NCBI RefSeq assembly: GCF_000153825.1
Contig: NZ_DS022299.1
Span: 1,328,869-1,392,868, forward strand
Origin: Synechococcus sp. RS9916
Lineage (GTDB): Bacteria > Cyanobacteriota > Cyanobacteriia > PCC-6307 > Cyanobiaceae
Length of the DNA: 64,000 nucleotides
Direction: 5' to 3'
Positions within the stretch are counted from its first letter, which is position 1. Every line of letters starts with the position of its first letter. A program made the translations under genes and the position numbers. The notes under the pieces are model-generated. The model was not told the DNA's origin and searched no databases. It was given only the letters and a program-made list of their open reading frames with translations. Positions 40,582 through 47,830 of this stretch are shown in pieces.

Positions 40582-40848
40582 ATGGTTCGCACGCTTGTCT
40601 CTGTCCTGGCTGCTGCAGTGATGTGGGTGCAAGTGCCCCAATGGCAAGCCGACTGGTCGCGGTGTTCCGTGGATGTACCTGACGCCGATTGCCATTGGTA
40701 TGTCGTGGCACCTGACAACACATTCGGAGAAGGGTTCGACTGGGCCGCAGCCCCTTGGTTTGATGCCAATGGCCTAAGCGATATTGCCCAACTGACCAAC
40801 ACGATGACCAATATCAATAGGCAGGCCAGCGAAACTGCCTCGTCCTGA
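40582..40848 (+). CDS. Putative exported protein (88 aa)
   Basis: MVRTLVSVLAAAVMWVQVPQ reads as a signal-like hydrophobic N-terminus, followed by WSRCSVDVPDADCHWYVVAP with two Cys and an acidic/aromatic stretch. Unknown function; export is inferred. Confidence 0.5.
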   Translation: MVRTLVSVLAAAVMWVQVPQWQADWSRCSVDVPDADCHWYVVAPDNTFGEGFDWAAAPWFDANGLSDIAQLTNTMTNINRQASETASS

Positions 40849-40922
40849 CTTGTTAGAACCCGCTTCAAGAGACCAACCCACTTCCCTTTGCCGCGTCCGT
40901 GCCCACTGACCGCGGCAAAGGG

Positions 40923-40959
40923 AATAAAAAAAACCCACCGTGTGGCGGGGCTTTTTATT
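40923..40959. terminator. Bidirectional terminator
   Basis: CCCACCgtgtGGCGGGG flanked by A-run and TTTTTATTG, between the plus-strand gene ending 40848 and the minus-strand gene ending 40979. Confidence 0.7.
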
Positions 40960-40978
40960 GCCTGCCCCGCAGTGACAA

Positions 40979-41191
40979 TCAGGAGGCCGCCTGCTGTCGC
41001 GCTGCCGTTTCGGCATCGATCCGGGCTTGCTCCAGCCGCTGCTCCAAGCGCTGCTCATTGGCAACGCAGGCTTCGGATTCAGCCCAGTTCCCCTGGCGGG
41101 AGAACCAAGCAGCGCGCACCTGTTCCCACCGGATCGCCATTTGCAGCAGGTCGACGTGGGATCGATCTTTACCCCTCAAACGGGTTGACAC
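40979..41191 (-). CDS. Helical protein, N-terminally shortened paralogue of 46825 gene
   Basis: About 70 residues from a GTG: RGKDRSHVDLLQMAIRWEQV, then a Gln/Glu/Arg-rich helix (EQRLEQRLEQARIDAETAAR). The homologous frame continues upstream (GPRFGLPRLEAIPETLAV) to a TGA without an ATG, whereas the paralogue at 46825 has one. So the start is lost or non-standard. It shows that segments 2 and 3 share genes. Confidence 0.55.
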   Translation of the reverse strand: MSTRLRGKDRSHVDLLQMAIRWEQVRAAWFSRQGNWAESEACVANEQRLEQRLEQARIDAETAARQQAAS

Positions 41192-41324
41192 AGCAAGCGT
41201 TTCAGGAATCGCTTCAAGTCTGGGCAGGCCAAACCTAGGGCCGTGAGTGCTGTTGCCGTGACAACGCGGGGAAGCGTTGGTGATGACCGGCAGCAGGGCT
41301 CACTAGAACCTGGAACTAACGCTC

Positions 41325-41645
41325 CTAACGGTTTTGAACCACGCCGCCCGTTGTTTTGCGGCGACCGAGCGCGTAGCCCACAGCCACACCAACCGCAGCG
41401 CCCGCTGCTCCAGCGGAGAGGGCTTGGACTTGATCACGGTTGAGGCGTCCTCCTGCGGGAAGCAACACGGCGACGGCGATGAGGATCCCAACAATTGCCA
41501 AGGGTGTATCGCGCCCCCCTGACCTCGAGGGTTGGCTGCTGCCTCTGGGTCCAGAGGGTGGGCCTGACTTCCCCTGCCCACCATCGCCAGCGGCCTTGGC
41601 ATTGATTTCCCGCTCTAGGCGGTCGATTTCTTTTTCAGCGCTCAT
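41325..41645 (-). CDS. Single-/two-helix membrane protein (106 aa)
   Basis: MSAEKEIDRLEREINAKAAG forms a charged helix, then a Gly/Ser/Pro/Arg linker, a transmembrane segment LAIVGILIAVAVLLPAGG and a Gly/Ala-rich second hydrophobic stretch (GAAGAAVGVAVGYALGRRK). Unknown function. Confidence 0.6.
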   Translation of the reverse strand: MSAEKEIDRLEREINAKAAGDGGQGKSGPPSGPRGSSQPSRSGGRDTPLAIVGILIAVAVLLPAGGRLNRDQVQALSAGAAGAAVGVAVGYALGRRKTTGGVVQNR

Positions 41646-41761
41646 GACCTCAGATTGAATTGGCTCTTGCTAAGGCGCATCCATCAGTTGAGGGATTGAG
41701 GGGTGGAGAGCTGCCCTCAGTCGAGGGAGGGACCGACTGCCTCTAAGGCAGCCAGTCGATC

Positions 41762-41812
41762 AAAAGTGGTCCCGCTTAAAAGTGGTCCCGCCCTCAAAAA
41801 CGGGACCACTTT
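41762..41812. repeat. Direct and inverted repeats AAAGTGGTCCCG
   Basis: AAAAGTGGTCCCG at 41762-41774 and 41778-41790, and the exact inverse CGGGACCACTTT at 41801-41812. The second and third form a 12-bp perfect hairpin. It lies 90 bp before tRNA repeat copy 3. Could be protein-binding repeats or a terminator. Confidence 0.7.
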
Positions 41813-41856
41813 CACCCCCGTAGGGGGCACCCTTGGGCGCCCTCAACCGCCCTGAC

Positions 41857-41892
41857 CCCAGTCATAGCTTGAAAACCCTTGCTACAACTGGG
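41857..41892. repeat. Inverted repeat just before tRNA repeat copy 3
   Basis: CCCAGTCATAGC / GCTACAACTGGG with two mismatches around GAAAACCCTT, then TTTTTCTC and the tRNA end at 41901. Same design as before copy 2. Confidence 0.6.
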
Positions 41893-41900
41893 TTTTTCTC

Positions 41901-41945
41901 TGCCTTCTAAGCAGCCGGTCGTTGGTTCGAATCCAACAGGGGGCG
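41901..41945 (+). repeat. attachment-site-like repeat, copy 3 (tRNA-Arg 3' end)
   Basis: 45 nt identical to the tRNA-Arg 3' end. Unlike copies 2 and 4, the flank after it differs (GTTTTGAAAAGCGAGTCACC), although ACCGCAAGG recurs. Confidence 0.88.
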
Positions 41946-42324
41946 TTTTGAAAAGCGAGTCACCGCAAGGGGTTTCAGCGAAGCGCACAGCAAACGACCG
42001 CCCGCCCCGCCACGATGGCGCCATGCCCAAGACTACTTGGGAAAAAGCCAATGAAGCTTTTGGCGGTCACGGCTGTTTTTAATCGTCCCGTGGTTCTGAT
42101 AAAGGGACTTGCGTTGGATTCCGCTCGTGTTTATGAAACTTGAATCCACCACTTAGACCTTCAAGGTCATGATCAAACAGCTCCTGCTTAACGGGCTGTT
42201 TCTTTGAGACCTTCGTCGAGTCTTTCTCTTGTGTCATATGGAACTCGAGGGCTGCTCCTGTCTTAGCAGCCCTATCGGATCTATTTCGCTTCCCCCAGCA
42301 ACCCAGTATCTACGCCGGTTTCTG
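41946..42324. other. Region after tRNA repeat copy 3
   Basis: Contains a hairpin AAACAGCTCctgcttaacGGGCTGTTT (42175-42203) and a possible very short ORF from the ATG at about 42023. No convincing gene. Confidence 0.45.
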
Positions 42325-42585
42325 ATGCCCAATAAGGACCGGCCCCTTGTTGATCGTCACCCGCAAAAGAACGGGGAGGGCTGGTTGCTGAACGAACAGG
42401 AACAGCTGATCGTCTGCTTCCGCAATGCCCTCCCCTCAGCTCACGCCAAGTGGATTGAGCTAGAAACCAGACCCATGCGGGGCAGTGGGCAGCCGATCGT
42501 CAGGCGAATGCTGCGCCATAACGCGATCGAGGCATGGAGCAACATGCAGAAGACCGGATGGAAGCGCTGTCAGCCCAGGTGGTGA
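42325..42585 (+). CDS. Hypothetical protein (86 aa), paralogue of 48906 gene
   Basis: MPNKDRPLVDRHPQKNGEGW, then LLNEQEQLIV and RRMLRHNAIEAW. The last two blocks and LVDRH-x-Q-x-NG also occur in the minus-strand gene at 48906, which lacks a 27-residue middle insertion. Conserved blocks support a real gene; function unknown. Confidence 0.55.
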   Translation: MPNKDRPLVDRHPQKNGEGWLLNEQEQLIVCFRNALPSAHAKWIELETRPMRGSGQPIVRRMLRHNAIEAWSNMQKTGWKRCQPRW

Positions 42586-42642
42586 GTGGGTTCTGAGGAT
42601 TGATTGCCCTTCAATGTAAATAGAGCACGAACTCCACTTTAT

Positions 42643-42831
42643 TCAACTCGATTCGAGCAGGTGACGCATCAGGACCGCAAAGAGCTGGGTTTTCAAGCTC
42701 AAAAGAGAGGACTGTTCGTTGGCATCACCGCCAGGCCAGTTGGTGCAGGCCTCTGATACAGCCCGGTGAAGAAGGCGCAATGCATGAATCTCCACCGAGA
42801 TGGTGGCGACCATTGGATTGTCTTCCATCAT
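42643..42831 (-). CDS. Small hypothetical protein (62 aa)
   Basis: MMEDNPMVATISVEIHALRL followed by helical HRAVSEACTNWPGGDANEQS. Soluble, with regular helical periodicity. Lies just downstream of the gene at 42856 (24-bp gap), so probably cotranscribed. Confidence 0.5.
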   Translation of the reverse strand: MMEDNPMVATISVEIHALRLLHRAVSEACTNWPGGDANEQSSLLSLKTQLFAVLMRHLLESS

Positions 42832-42855
42832 CGTCAGGAACGAAATAAGGCGATA

Positions 42856-43035
42856 TCAAAGGCCCTGGGAATGCTGACGCACCACCCAGGCTGAGGCAGC
42901 CTGCTGTTTCTTCCAGGCCACCAGTAGATCTTTAGCAATACTACGCAGGGCCGCCAGATCATCCGAACTGTCAATCTCGCGTGAGAGTTTCTCGATCTCA
43001 AACTTCTGACCCAGAGTCAATGCGATTGGTTCCAT
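42856..43035 (-). CDS. Small helical protein (59 aa)
   Basis: MEPIALTLGQKFEIEKLSRE, then DLAALRSIAKDLLVAWKKQQ and a Trp/Val/Arg-Gln end. Two amphipathic helices with conserved-looking spacing; resembles small picocyanobacterial proteins of unknown role. Probable operon with the 42643 gene. Confidence 0.6.
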   Translation of the reverse strand: MEPIALTLGQKFEIEKLSREIDSSDDLAALRSIAKDLLVAWKKQQAASAWVVRQHSQGL

Positions 43036-43232
43036 TGGCTTGTGGCTTCCTTAATGGAAAGTACCCCGGATTTTCTGAGGCGGCAAATTAAAAACGTAGT
43101 AGTTGCAACCGATTCGGGAAGAAAGTGTTCATCTCAATGCATTGCTTTCATTACAGAATATTGCCTGATTTTGCTGATCACTCAGATCGAAAAGGCTTAT
43201 GGCCTTAGAAAAGATGTACAGGCCTGGATTAG

Positions 43233-43403
43233 ATGCATTTCTCCTGGGAAAAACATCTGGAATTGTCCAGGAATGTAGCTGTTGCGTCAGACAAAAATCA
43301 GGGTACCGCTCTTGCTTTGATGGGTCTTGCTCTCACCATGCTGGCCAAGGATCTTCTTGCCCATGAGTTAAAGGTCTCAGCCATGCCGTCCTCCAGGACT
43401 TAA
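43233..43403 (+). CDS. Small protein with hydrophobic helix (56 aa)
   Basis: MHFSWEKHLELSRNVAVASD, a helix GTALALMGLALTMLAKDLLA, and a basic tail. The sequence is protein-like despite A/T-rich surroundings; no Shine-Dalgarno is obvious. Confidence 0.48.
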   Translation: MHFSWEKHLELSRNVAVASDKNQGTALALMGLALTMLAKDLLAHELKVSAMPSSRT

Positions 43404-43430
43404 CTCAAGGAAAGCCCATCTCATAGCTGC

Positions 43431-43688
43431 TCAGCCAAATCCTTTTTCAGATGGTTTCTTTGGCTTGGTCCTTGCTTTGCTCATTTGAGCTGTCTCGGCA
43501 ATTACAGGCTTCTCCTCTTTGAAGAAGACCCCATCAAGCCAAACGGTGATCATATAAACAACCACCAAGACAGGTATCAGGACTGCCCATTGGTTCTCGA
43601 ATTCGTATGGGAGTCGTTGGACCCCAAAGATTGCCAGATAGCCAGTGATGAGAGTGAAGACAAACCTTCTGATTGAAGCAGCGTTCAA
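43431..43688 (-). CDS. Two-helix membrane protein (85 aa)
   Basis: FVFTLITGYLAIFGVQRLPY and WAVLIPVLVVVYMITVWLDG are two transmembrane segments; the C-terminus is Lys/Pro-rich and cytoplasmic by the positive-inside rule. Unknown function. Confidence 0.6.
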   Translation of the reverse strand: MNAASIRRFVFTLITGYLAIFGVQRLPYEFENQWAVLIPVLVVVYMITVWLDGVFFKEEKPVIAETAQMSKARTKPKKPSEKGFG

Positions 43689-43828
43689 ACCAGGCCCTGG
43701 CTAGTTGAGCTGAGTCTATGAGTGTCCGTCGCCAAACAGGTATCACGTCCATGATGTTGAGACAATCTCTGATTACTTGATAGGGAGTCTGTTCATATCG
43801 CCAGCAGTAGTCTGCAAGGATTTGATTC

Positions 43829-44242
43829 TCACATTCTGTCAGGCGAAAATTTCGCTTTGCAGTACAGGGAGTAGACGCCTAGTTCGTCGCCGTCATAGAC
43901 AACTCGAACCTTGTCTCCAAGGTCTTTCAACGTCAATTCCCATTCCAGGTGTAGTTCCTCTGAGCTAATGGGCCATTGGATAATTAGTGTCTCTTCTTGT
44001 GATGTCGTCGTCATCAATCCTTTGAGCGAGACAGGCTGCAGTGAGCAGCCGTCTGGCTGCAAAGAACCTGTGACGTTGTTCGGGATTGATTCAGAGCTCT
44101 CTCTCAATCCGGTGCGTTCTCGTTGGTAGTTTTGGTCAGTGGCATTTAGCTCCTGAATTAGATCCTCAAGCTCAACTGACTCGCATAGCAACTCGTTCGG
44201 TGACTTCATTGAGTCACTAGTGCACTGGTCTTCAACGAACAT
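43829..44242 (-). CDS. Hypothetical protein (137 aa)
   Basis: The C-terminal part MTTTSQEETLIIQWPISSEE... (from about 44015) looks like a compact domain with LEWELTLKDLGDKVRVVYDG. The N-terminal part is acidic and of low complexity; the true start may be the internal ATG. Unknown function. Confidence 0.45.
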   Translation of the reverse strand: MFVEDQCTSDSMKSPNELLCESVELEDLIQELNATDQNYQRERTGLRESSESIPNNVTGSLQPDGCSLQPVSLKGLMTTTSQEETLIIQWPISSEELHLEWELTLKDLGDKVRVVYDGDELGVYSLYCKAKFSPDRM

Positions 44243-44641
44243 ACGAATCCTCAGCGAACGAATATTGATTACGGGGTTCAGCTCACATAAGTGCTGAGAA
44301 GTGGGTTCGCCTCCCCCACCTCGGCTTAGCGACGATTACGTCAGGCCCTTCCCTGAAGCTCTGACCACCTTTGTGGTTGTCGAAAGTAAACCCGTTTTTC
44401 TGGCAACTGTGGTTTAGATGCCCGGTGGTGAAGACCGCACCTTACCTCAGGTTGCTGCCGATTGAATCCATCAAATTAAATTTGGCATGAGTGATTAGGG
44501 AATAGCCAGCCTCGCCACACGGCGGGGCTTTTTAGTACCTATGCGGCGAGAGCAGAAGAGCTTGAGGCCCTTTAGTTTTCCGATAGACATGCATGACGAC
44601 ATTGACATAAGTGACAGAATGCAAATACTCGCGTCTATGCC
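44243..44641. other. Intergenic region with one terminator
   Basis: A plus-strand hairpin AGCCTCGCCacacGGCGGGGCT-like with TTTT at 44508-44533. A short open frame on the plus strand (about 44303-44417, ending VVVESKPVFLATVV) may be a gene remnant. Nothing else seen. Confidence 0.45.
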
Positions 44642-44851
44642 GTGCTCATGCATCTTTTAAAGGGGGTACTGGCATCTGCGGTAGTGATTGCTGCGTCACA
44701 TGGAAGATCAGATGGTATCGACGAGGATAACTACCATGATTTGACTGAACAGTCTTGCATGGGTGCGAGAGCACTAATCGACCTTGACCATGGGCATCCT
44801 GCGCACTTTTGCAAGGAGTTTTATCGAGAGAGAGATCTACTGCCGAAGTAA
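44642..44851 (+). CDS. Putative exported protein (69 aa)
   Basis: MLMHLLKGVLASAVVIAASH is a likely signal peptide; the mature part has two Cys (EQSCMGARALIDLDHGHPAH, then FCKEFYRE). A/T-richer than core genes. Unknown function. Confidence 0.5.
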   Translation: MLMHLLKGVLASAVVIAASHGRSDGIDEDNYHDLTEQSCMGARALIDLDHGHPAHFCKEFYRERDLLPK

Positions 44852-45070
44852 ATTGAAAACGAGGAATTTTAAATTCCTACTATTGCTCAAAAAAGAATAT
44901 ACATGCACTAATGCTTATAGACTTCGCGGAAATAATGAGATATTGGCAAACATGCTATAATTTCTTGTAGACATAGAATCATTAGGTTGCCAGGGCGCCA
45001 ATTAACAAAAGGGTATTATTGAGCGCACAAAGCCCGCTCCAGCCAAAATGTCGTACTGACTAACAGTCAA

Positions 45071-45457
45071 ATGAAACAGCTTAAAGCAATTGCGTTTATT
45101 TCATCCGTTGGCATTTGTTGCGCTAATTTCACACTACTGCCCAAAGTTAGCCTTGCGCAAAGAGGGTCGTATGGGGAATTTTCCGGATATTGTGAGTTTA
45201 ACGGAAAGAGTGAGAAATGCTTCATAAAAGAATGGGGAGTTGGCCTTCATAAAGTCACTTGGCTCTCCGATGGGGTTCAAGCCATCTATGCTGAAACCAA
45301 CCAGGGCTCTTATGTAGAACAAAATGGAGTGAGATACCCTGCCGAAGTAAGAGGAGGTTGCACATTGCCAACTAATGGTTGTCGTATAATTTTTAAAACA
45401 CAAAATGGAACAACCATTTTGCCCGCATTGCATGCAATAAATGGCAGGGGGCGTTGA
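45071..45457 (+). CDS. Putative exported protein (128 aa)
   Basis: Signal peptide MKQLKAIAFISSVGICCANF... followed by a beta-rich domain with paired Cys (GYCEFNGKSEKCF and GGCTLPTNGCRIIF). Base composition is clearly more A/T-rich than flanking core genes, suggesting transfer. The downstream gene also encodes an exported protein. Confidence 0.65.
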   Translation: MKQLKAIAFISSVGICCANFTLLPKVSLAQRGSYGEFSGYCEFNGKSEKCFIKEWGVGLHKVTWLSDGVQAIYAETNQGSYVEQNGVRYPAEVRGGCTLPTNGCRIIFKTQNGTTILPALHAINGRGR

Positions 45458-45540
45458 GTAGTCACTATCGATCTACCGACAAAAATTTATCCCGTCAGCG
45501 ATGGCGGGCTGTACAGTTTTGGAATAGTACTTCAACTAAC

Positions 45541-45903
45541 ATGAAAAATTCAATTGCTTATGCTGCTGCTGGGCTGTCAGCTCTCATCGCAAACCCTATT
45601 TGCGCATATGAGGAAATGAAGCCACTAAATTATTACCCCCTTCGCTATAAATGCAAAGGCGGACATACAGTTGCGCTGGCTTACAATTCTCTTGACGAGA
45701 TCCCCTCGGCTGGATGGGGCTACAATGGAAAAATGTTGATCAATGGTAAAGAGTTCAAGGTGAGCTATTATTTCAAGGGTGCGCAAGTAATAGACAGCCA
45801 TGGGTCGTCATATCCCAGCTTTCAAGGAAGAGGTCAGGCCAAAGGAATAGCCACTTTATCGTTAAGCGATAAGTCCAGTTTTACTTGTTGGGAAGTGATT
45901 TAG
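45541..45903 (+). CDS. Putative exported protein (120 aa)
   Basis: Start MKNSIAYAAAGLSALIANPI (signal peptide to about CAYEE), then YKCKGGHTVALAYNS and a final SSFTCWEVI, giving one Cys pair. The frame is open from 45454, but the signal peptide places the start at 45541. Unknown function; A/T-rich like its neighbour. Confidence 0.62.
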   Translation: MKNSIAYAAAGLSALIANPICAYEEMKPLNYYPLRYKCKGGHTVALAYNSLDEIPSAGWGYNGKMLINGKEFKVSYYFKGAQVIDSHGSSYPSFQGRGQAKGIATLSLSDKSSFTCWEVI

Positions 45904-46014
45904 TGAGATATTTTATGTGAGCCGGTTTTGAGCAATTGATTTTAGCTTTTATCTCCCAACAGTCCTTATACACACTTCACCCCGTCGCAAGGCATTTTTT
46001 TATTGCCTGCCGCA

Positions 46015-46193
46015 GCAGGAGGGAGCTGTAAGCAAGGCTGTGACTGAGTTCTGAGCCGTTCACCAGAACATCACCAGAAACTGGCCTTTCCCCCACCAGA
46101 TCCATGCACTGGGGATCACCTGAAGGACTGTGACCTTGAAGGAGTCGAGGGGGCAACACCCCAAACCTCAATCACTCAACTCACTTCAAAACC
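46015..46193 (+). promoter_or_regulatory. Type-B conserved leader region, plus strand
   Basis: The only plus-strand copy: CACCAGAACATCACCAG, CACTGGGGATCACCTG, CTTGAAGGAGTCGA, GGGGGCAACACCCC, then ACTCAACTCACTTCAAAACC and the ATG of the broken gene at 46194. Confidence 0.72.
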
Positions 46194-46352
46194 ATGACTG
46201 AACTCAACACCCAAGCCCAGTTCATCGAGCTGACTGACAATCAACTGTAACTCGTCGAAGGGGGCAGTTTCGAGCGAAGGGTGAATGAGACCGGTATGTT
46301 GCCCATCAGCATCCCCAGATGGATAGCGGGCGGACCTGCCCCATATCAATGA
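46194..46352 (+). pseudogene. Broken double-glycine precursor, SFERRVNE type
   Basis: Reads MTELNTQAQFIELTDNQL then TAA at 46248-46250, and continues in the same frame LVEGGSFERRVNETGMLPIS to PAPYQ and a TGA at 46350-46352. It is the copy of the intact gene at 31458; a single base change (Gln/Glu codon to TAA) breaks it within the leader, before GG. Confidence 0.75.
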
Positions 46353-46376
46353 TCCATGCACCGACAATCAGCCCAA

Positions 46377-46404
46377 GCCCCGCCACGAACGGGGTTTTTT
46401 ATTG
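46377..46404 (+). terminator. Terminator after the broken precursor
   Basis: CCCCGccacgaaCGGGG followed by TTTTTTATTGG. Confidence 0.7.
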
Positions 46405-46416
46405 GCTGGGCTCCCC

Positions 46417-46533
46417 TGTGACCAAAATCACAGCTTCTGTTGAGGCAGGTCAATCAAGCGGGTGGCGATCACCGCGATGGTGTGTGAGTCGGAGGGATGA
46501 CCTCCGCATTTACTTCTCACACGAAACAGAACC
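46417..46533 (+). promoter_or_regulatory. Type-C leader with CRP-type site, copy 3 (plus strand)
   Basis: TGTGACCAAAATCACA at 46417-46432, 101 bp before the ATG at 46534. The downstream hairpin GGAGG-gatga-CCTCC differs in its loop, and the outer arm pairs GTGTGAG with a displaced CTCACAC, so the structure is kept with a different sequence. Confidence 0.75.
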
Positions 46534-46758
46534 ATGAACAACACCGAACTAACCCTCGATCAATTGCAAGCCGTCGCTGGTGGACTGTTTGATTTTGGTG
46601 GTACGCAATTCCGCTCTCTAGGCGTTAGCCCTATTTCATTGGATGTTGGTCCAGTCAATACACCTGAGAAATCTCACGCTTCAATCGCTCCGCTACCAAG
46701 CCCCAGCCCGCGCCGGACTCGGTTCGCTGTCGCTGAACGCAATGGGATGAACGGCTGA
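46534..46758 (+). CDS. Double-glycine precursor with Ser/Pro-rich core (74 aa)
   Basis: Leader MNNTELTLDQLQAVAGG, nearly identical to that at 38692; the core starts LFDFGGTQFRSLGVSPISLD and is Ser/Pro/Arg-rich towards the end, without Cys. Leader constancy with unrelated cores (compare 38692) is the same pattern as in the Nif11 array. Confidence 0.75.
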   Translation: MNNTELTLDQLQAVAGGLFDFGGTQFRSLGVSPISLDVGPVNTPEKSHASIAPLPSPSPRRTRFAVAERNGMNG

Positions 46759-46778
46759 TCACCCATTCACAATCACCA

Positions 46779-46805
46779 GCCCCGCTACGAGCGGGGTTTT
46801 TTATT
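46779..46805. terminator. Bidirectional terminator
   Basis: CCCCGCtacgaGCGGGG with TTTTTTATTACC following; lies between the plus-strand precursor and the minus-strand gene at 46825. Confidence 0.75.
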
Positions 46806-46824
46806 ACCTGCCCCGCAGTGGTAA

Positions 46825-47133
46825 TCAGGCAGCCGACTGCTGTCGCGCTACCGCTTCGGCATCGATACGGGCTTGCTCCAGCCGCTGCTCCAAGCGCTGC
46901 TCAGTGGCAACGCAGGCTGCGGCCTCATCCAGCCTCCCTTGGCGGGAGAACCAAGCAGCGCGCACCTGTTCCCACCGGATCGCCATTTGCAGCAGGTCGA
47001 CATGGGATCGATCTTTGCCCCTCAAAGCAGCTGGCACAGCAAGTGTTTCGAGGATCGCTTCAAGTCTGGGCAGGTCTGACCCAGGTCCGAGAGCTGTGTT
47101 GCCGTAACAACGCAGCGATGGGCGGTTGGGCAT
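46825..47133 (-). CDS. Helical protein (102 aa), paralogue of 40979 gene
   Basis: MPNRPSLRCYGNTALGPGSD, then RGKDRSHVDLLQMAIRWEQV and a Gln/Glu/Arg-rich helix (TEQRLEQRLEQARIDAEAVA). The C-terminal 65 residues are about 85% identical by eye to the gene at 40979. Two copies in two tRNA-bounded segments suggest a gene family carried by the islands. Unknown function. Confidence 0.65.
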   Translation of the reverse strand: MPNRPSLRCYGNTALGPGSDLPRLEAILETLAVPAALRGKDRSHVDLLQMAIRWEQVRAAWFSRQGRLDEAAACVATEQRLEQRLEQARIDAEAVARQQSAA

Positions 47134-47554
47134 GGCGAGGGGCTCCGCGTTCACCGGGGGCCAACACCCCTTAGCGACGGGCCGCTGACCCATTCAGATC
47201 AGCAGGTTTTCGTCGACTGAGTCGCCAAGAAGAAAGACCGCCCCTCCAGATGGAGAGACGGCCTAGCTCTGAATGTTGCTTGAACCCATCATCCGGAAGG
47301 CCGAATGGGGCGGGTCGAAGCGTCTGGCTGTGTGGCTTGTCGGGCCAGTCAGGCAGCTTCTAAAGCCCGCTCTTTTGGACTGTCGTCTCGCATTGGACGC
47401 CCCCGAACTGGAGTGATGACCAAAGTTTGTTGCAACCACTCGGCTCAATGCATCGGTCCAATCGCGCATTGCCTTAAAGGGCAAAACATCCCAGATTCAG
47501 ACTGGTGTACCTGAGATCAGGGGCAGCCTGATCCACCTGCAGCAGGATTTACTG
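47134..47554. other. Region with gene remnants
   Basis: A hairpin GACCGCCCCTCC..GGAGAGACGGCC (about 47238-47265) and an open plus-strand frame without start codon that reads SLIHLQQDLLVELWKEQ near 47525-47575, related to the ORF at 34209. No intact gene recognised. Confidence 0.4.
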
Positions 47555-47711
47555 GTGGAGCTTTGGAAGGAGCAGCTGCCTTGCAAGCAACTGCTCACGT
47601 TTGCAAATGAGGCCCCTGAAGCCCCAGAAATGCAAACAATTCTGCAAACTCAGCCAGAGCGCCAACCAGCAGACCCCTTACAGCAACTACCGTCTAACTG
47701 TTCATACAATC

Positions 47712-47830
47712 TGCCTTCTAAGCAACCGGTCGTTGGTTCGAATCCAACAGGGGGCGTTCAGTTACCGCAAGGCTTTTCAGCACCCAGCAGGAACACCTAG
47801 TGACCACCAGCACGTTGGGCTGAAGGGGCA
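47712..47830 (+). repeat. attachment-site-like repeat, copy 4 (tRNA-Arg 3' end)
   Basis: 47712-47756 matches the tRNA-Arg end with one change (GCAACC for GCAGCC). The flank GTTCAGTTACCGCAAGGCTT and ACACCTAGTGACCACCA matches copies 1 and 2, so this is probably the outermost boundary of the accreted islands. Confidence 0.86.

Noticed and set aside
41879..42082. Plus-strand ORF containing LPSKQPVVGSNPTGG
   Set aside because: It is a translation of the tRNA-Arg 3' end repeat; the same peptide appears at 47706 for the same reason.
43042..43278. Plus-strand ORF of 78 residues
   Set aside because: Unlikely composition, overlaps the better ORF at 43233 and starts at the edge of a minus-strand gene.
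47555..47800. Plus-strand ORF of 81 residues
   Set aside because: The first part may be a remnant of an island gene, but the frame then runs through the tRNA repeat and has no start codon at the family N-terminus; not called as an intact gene.
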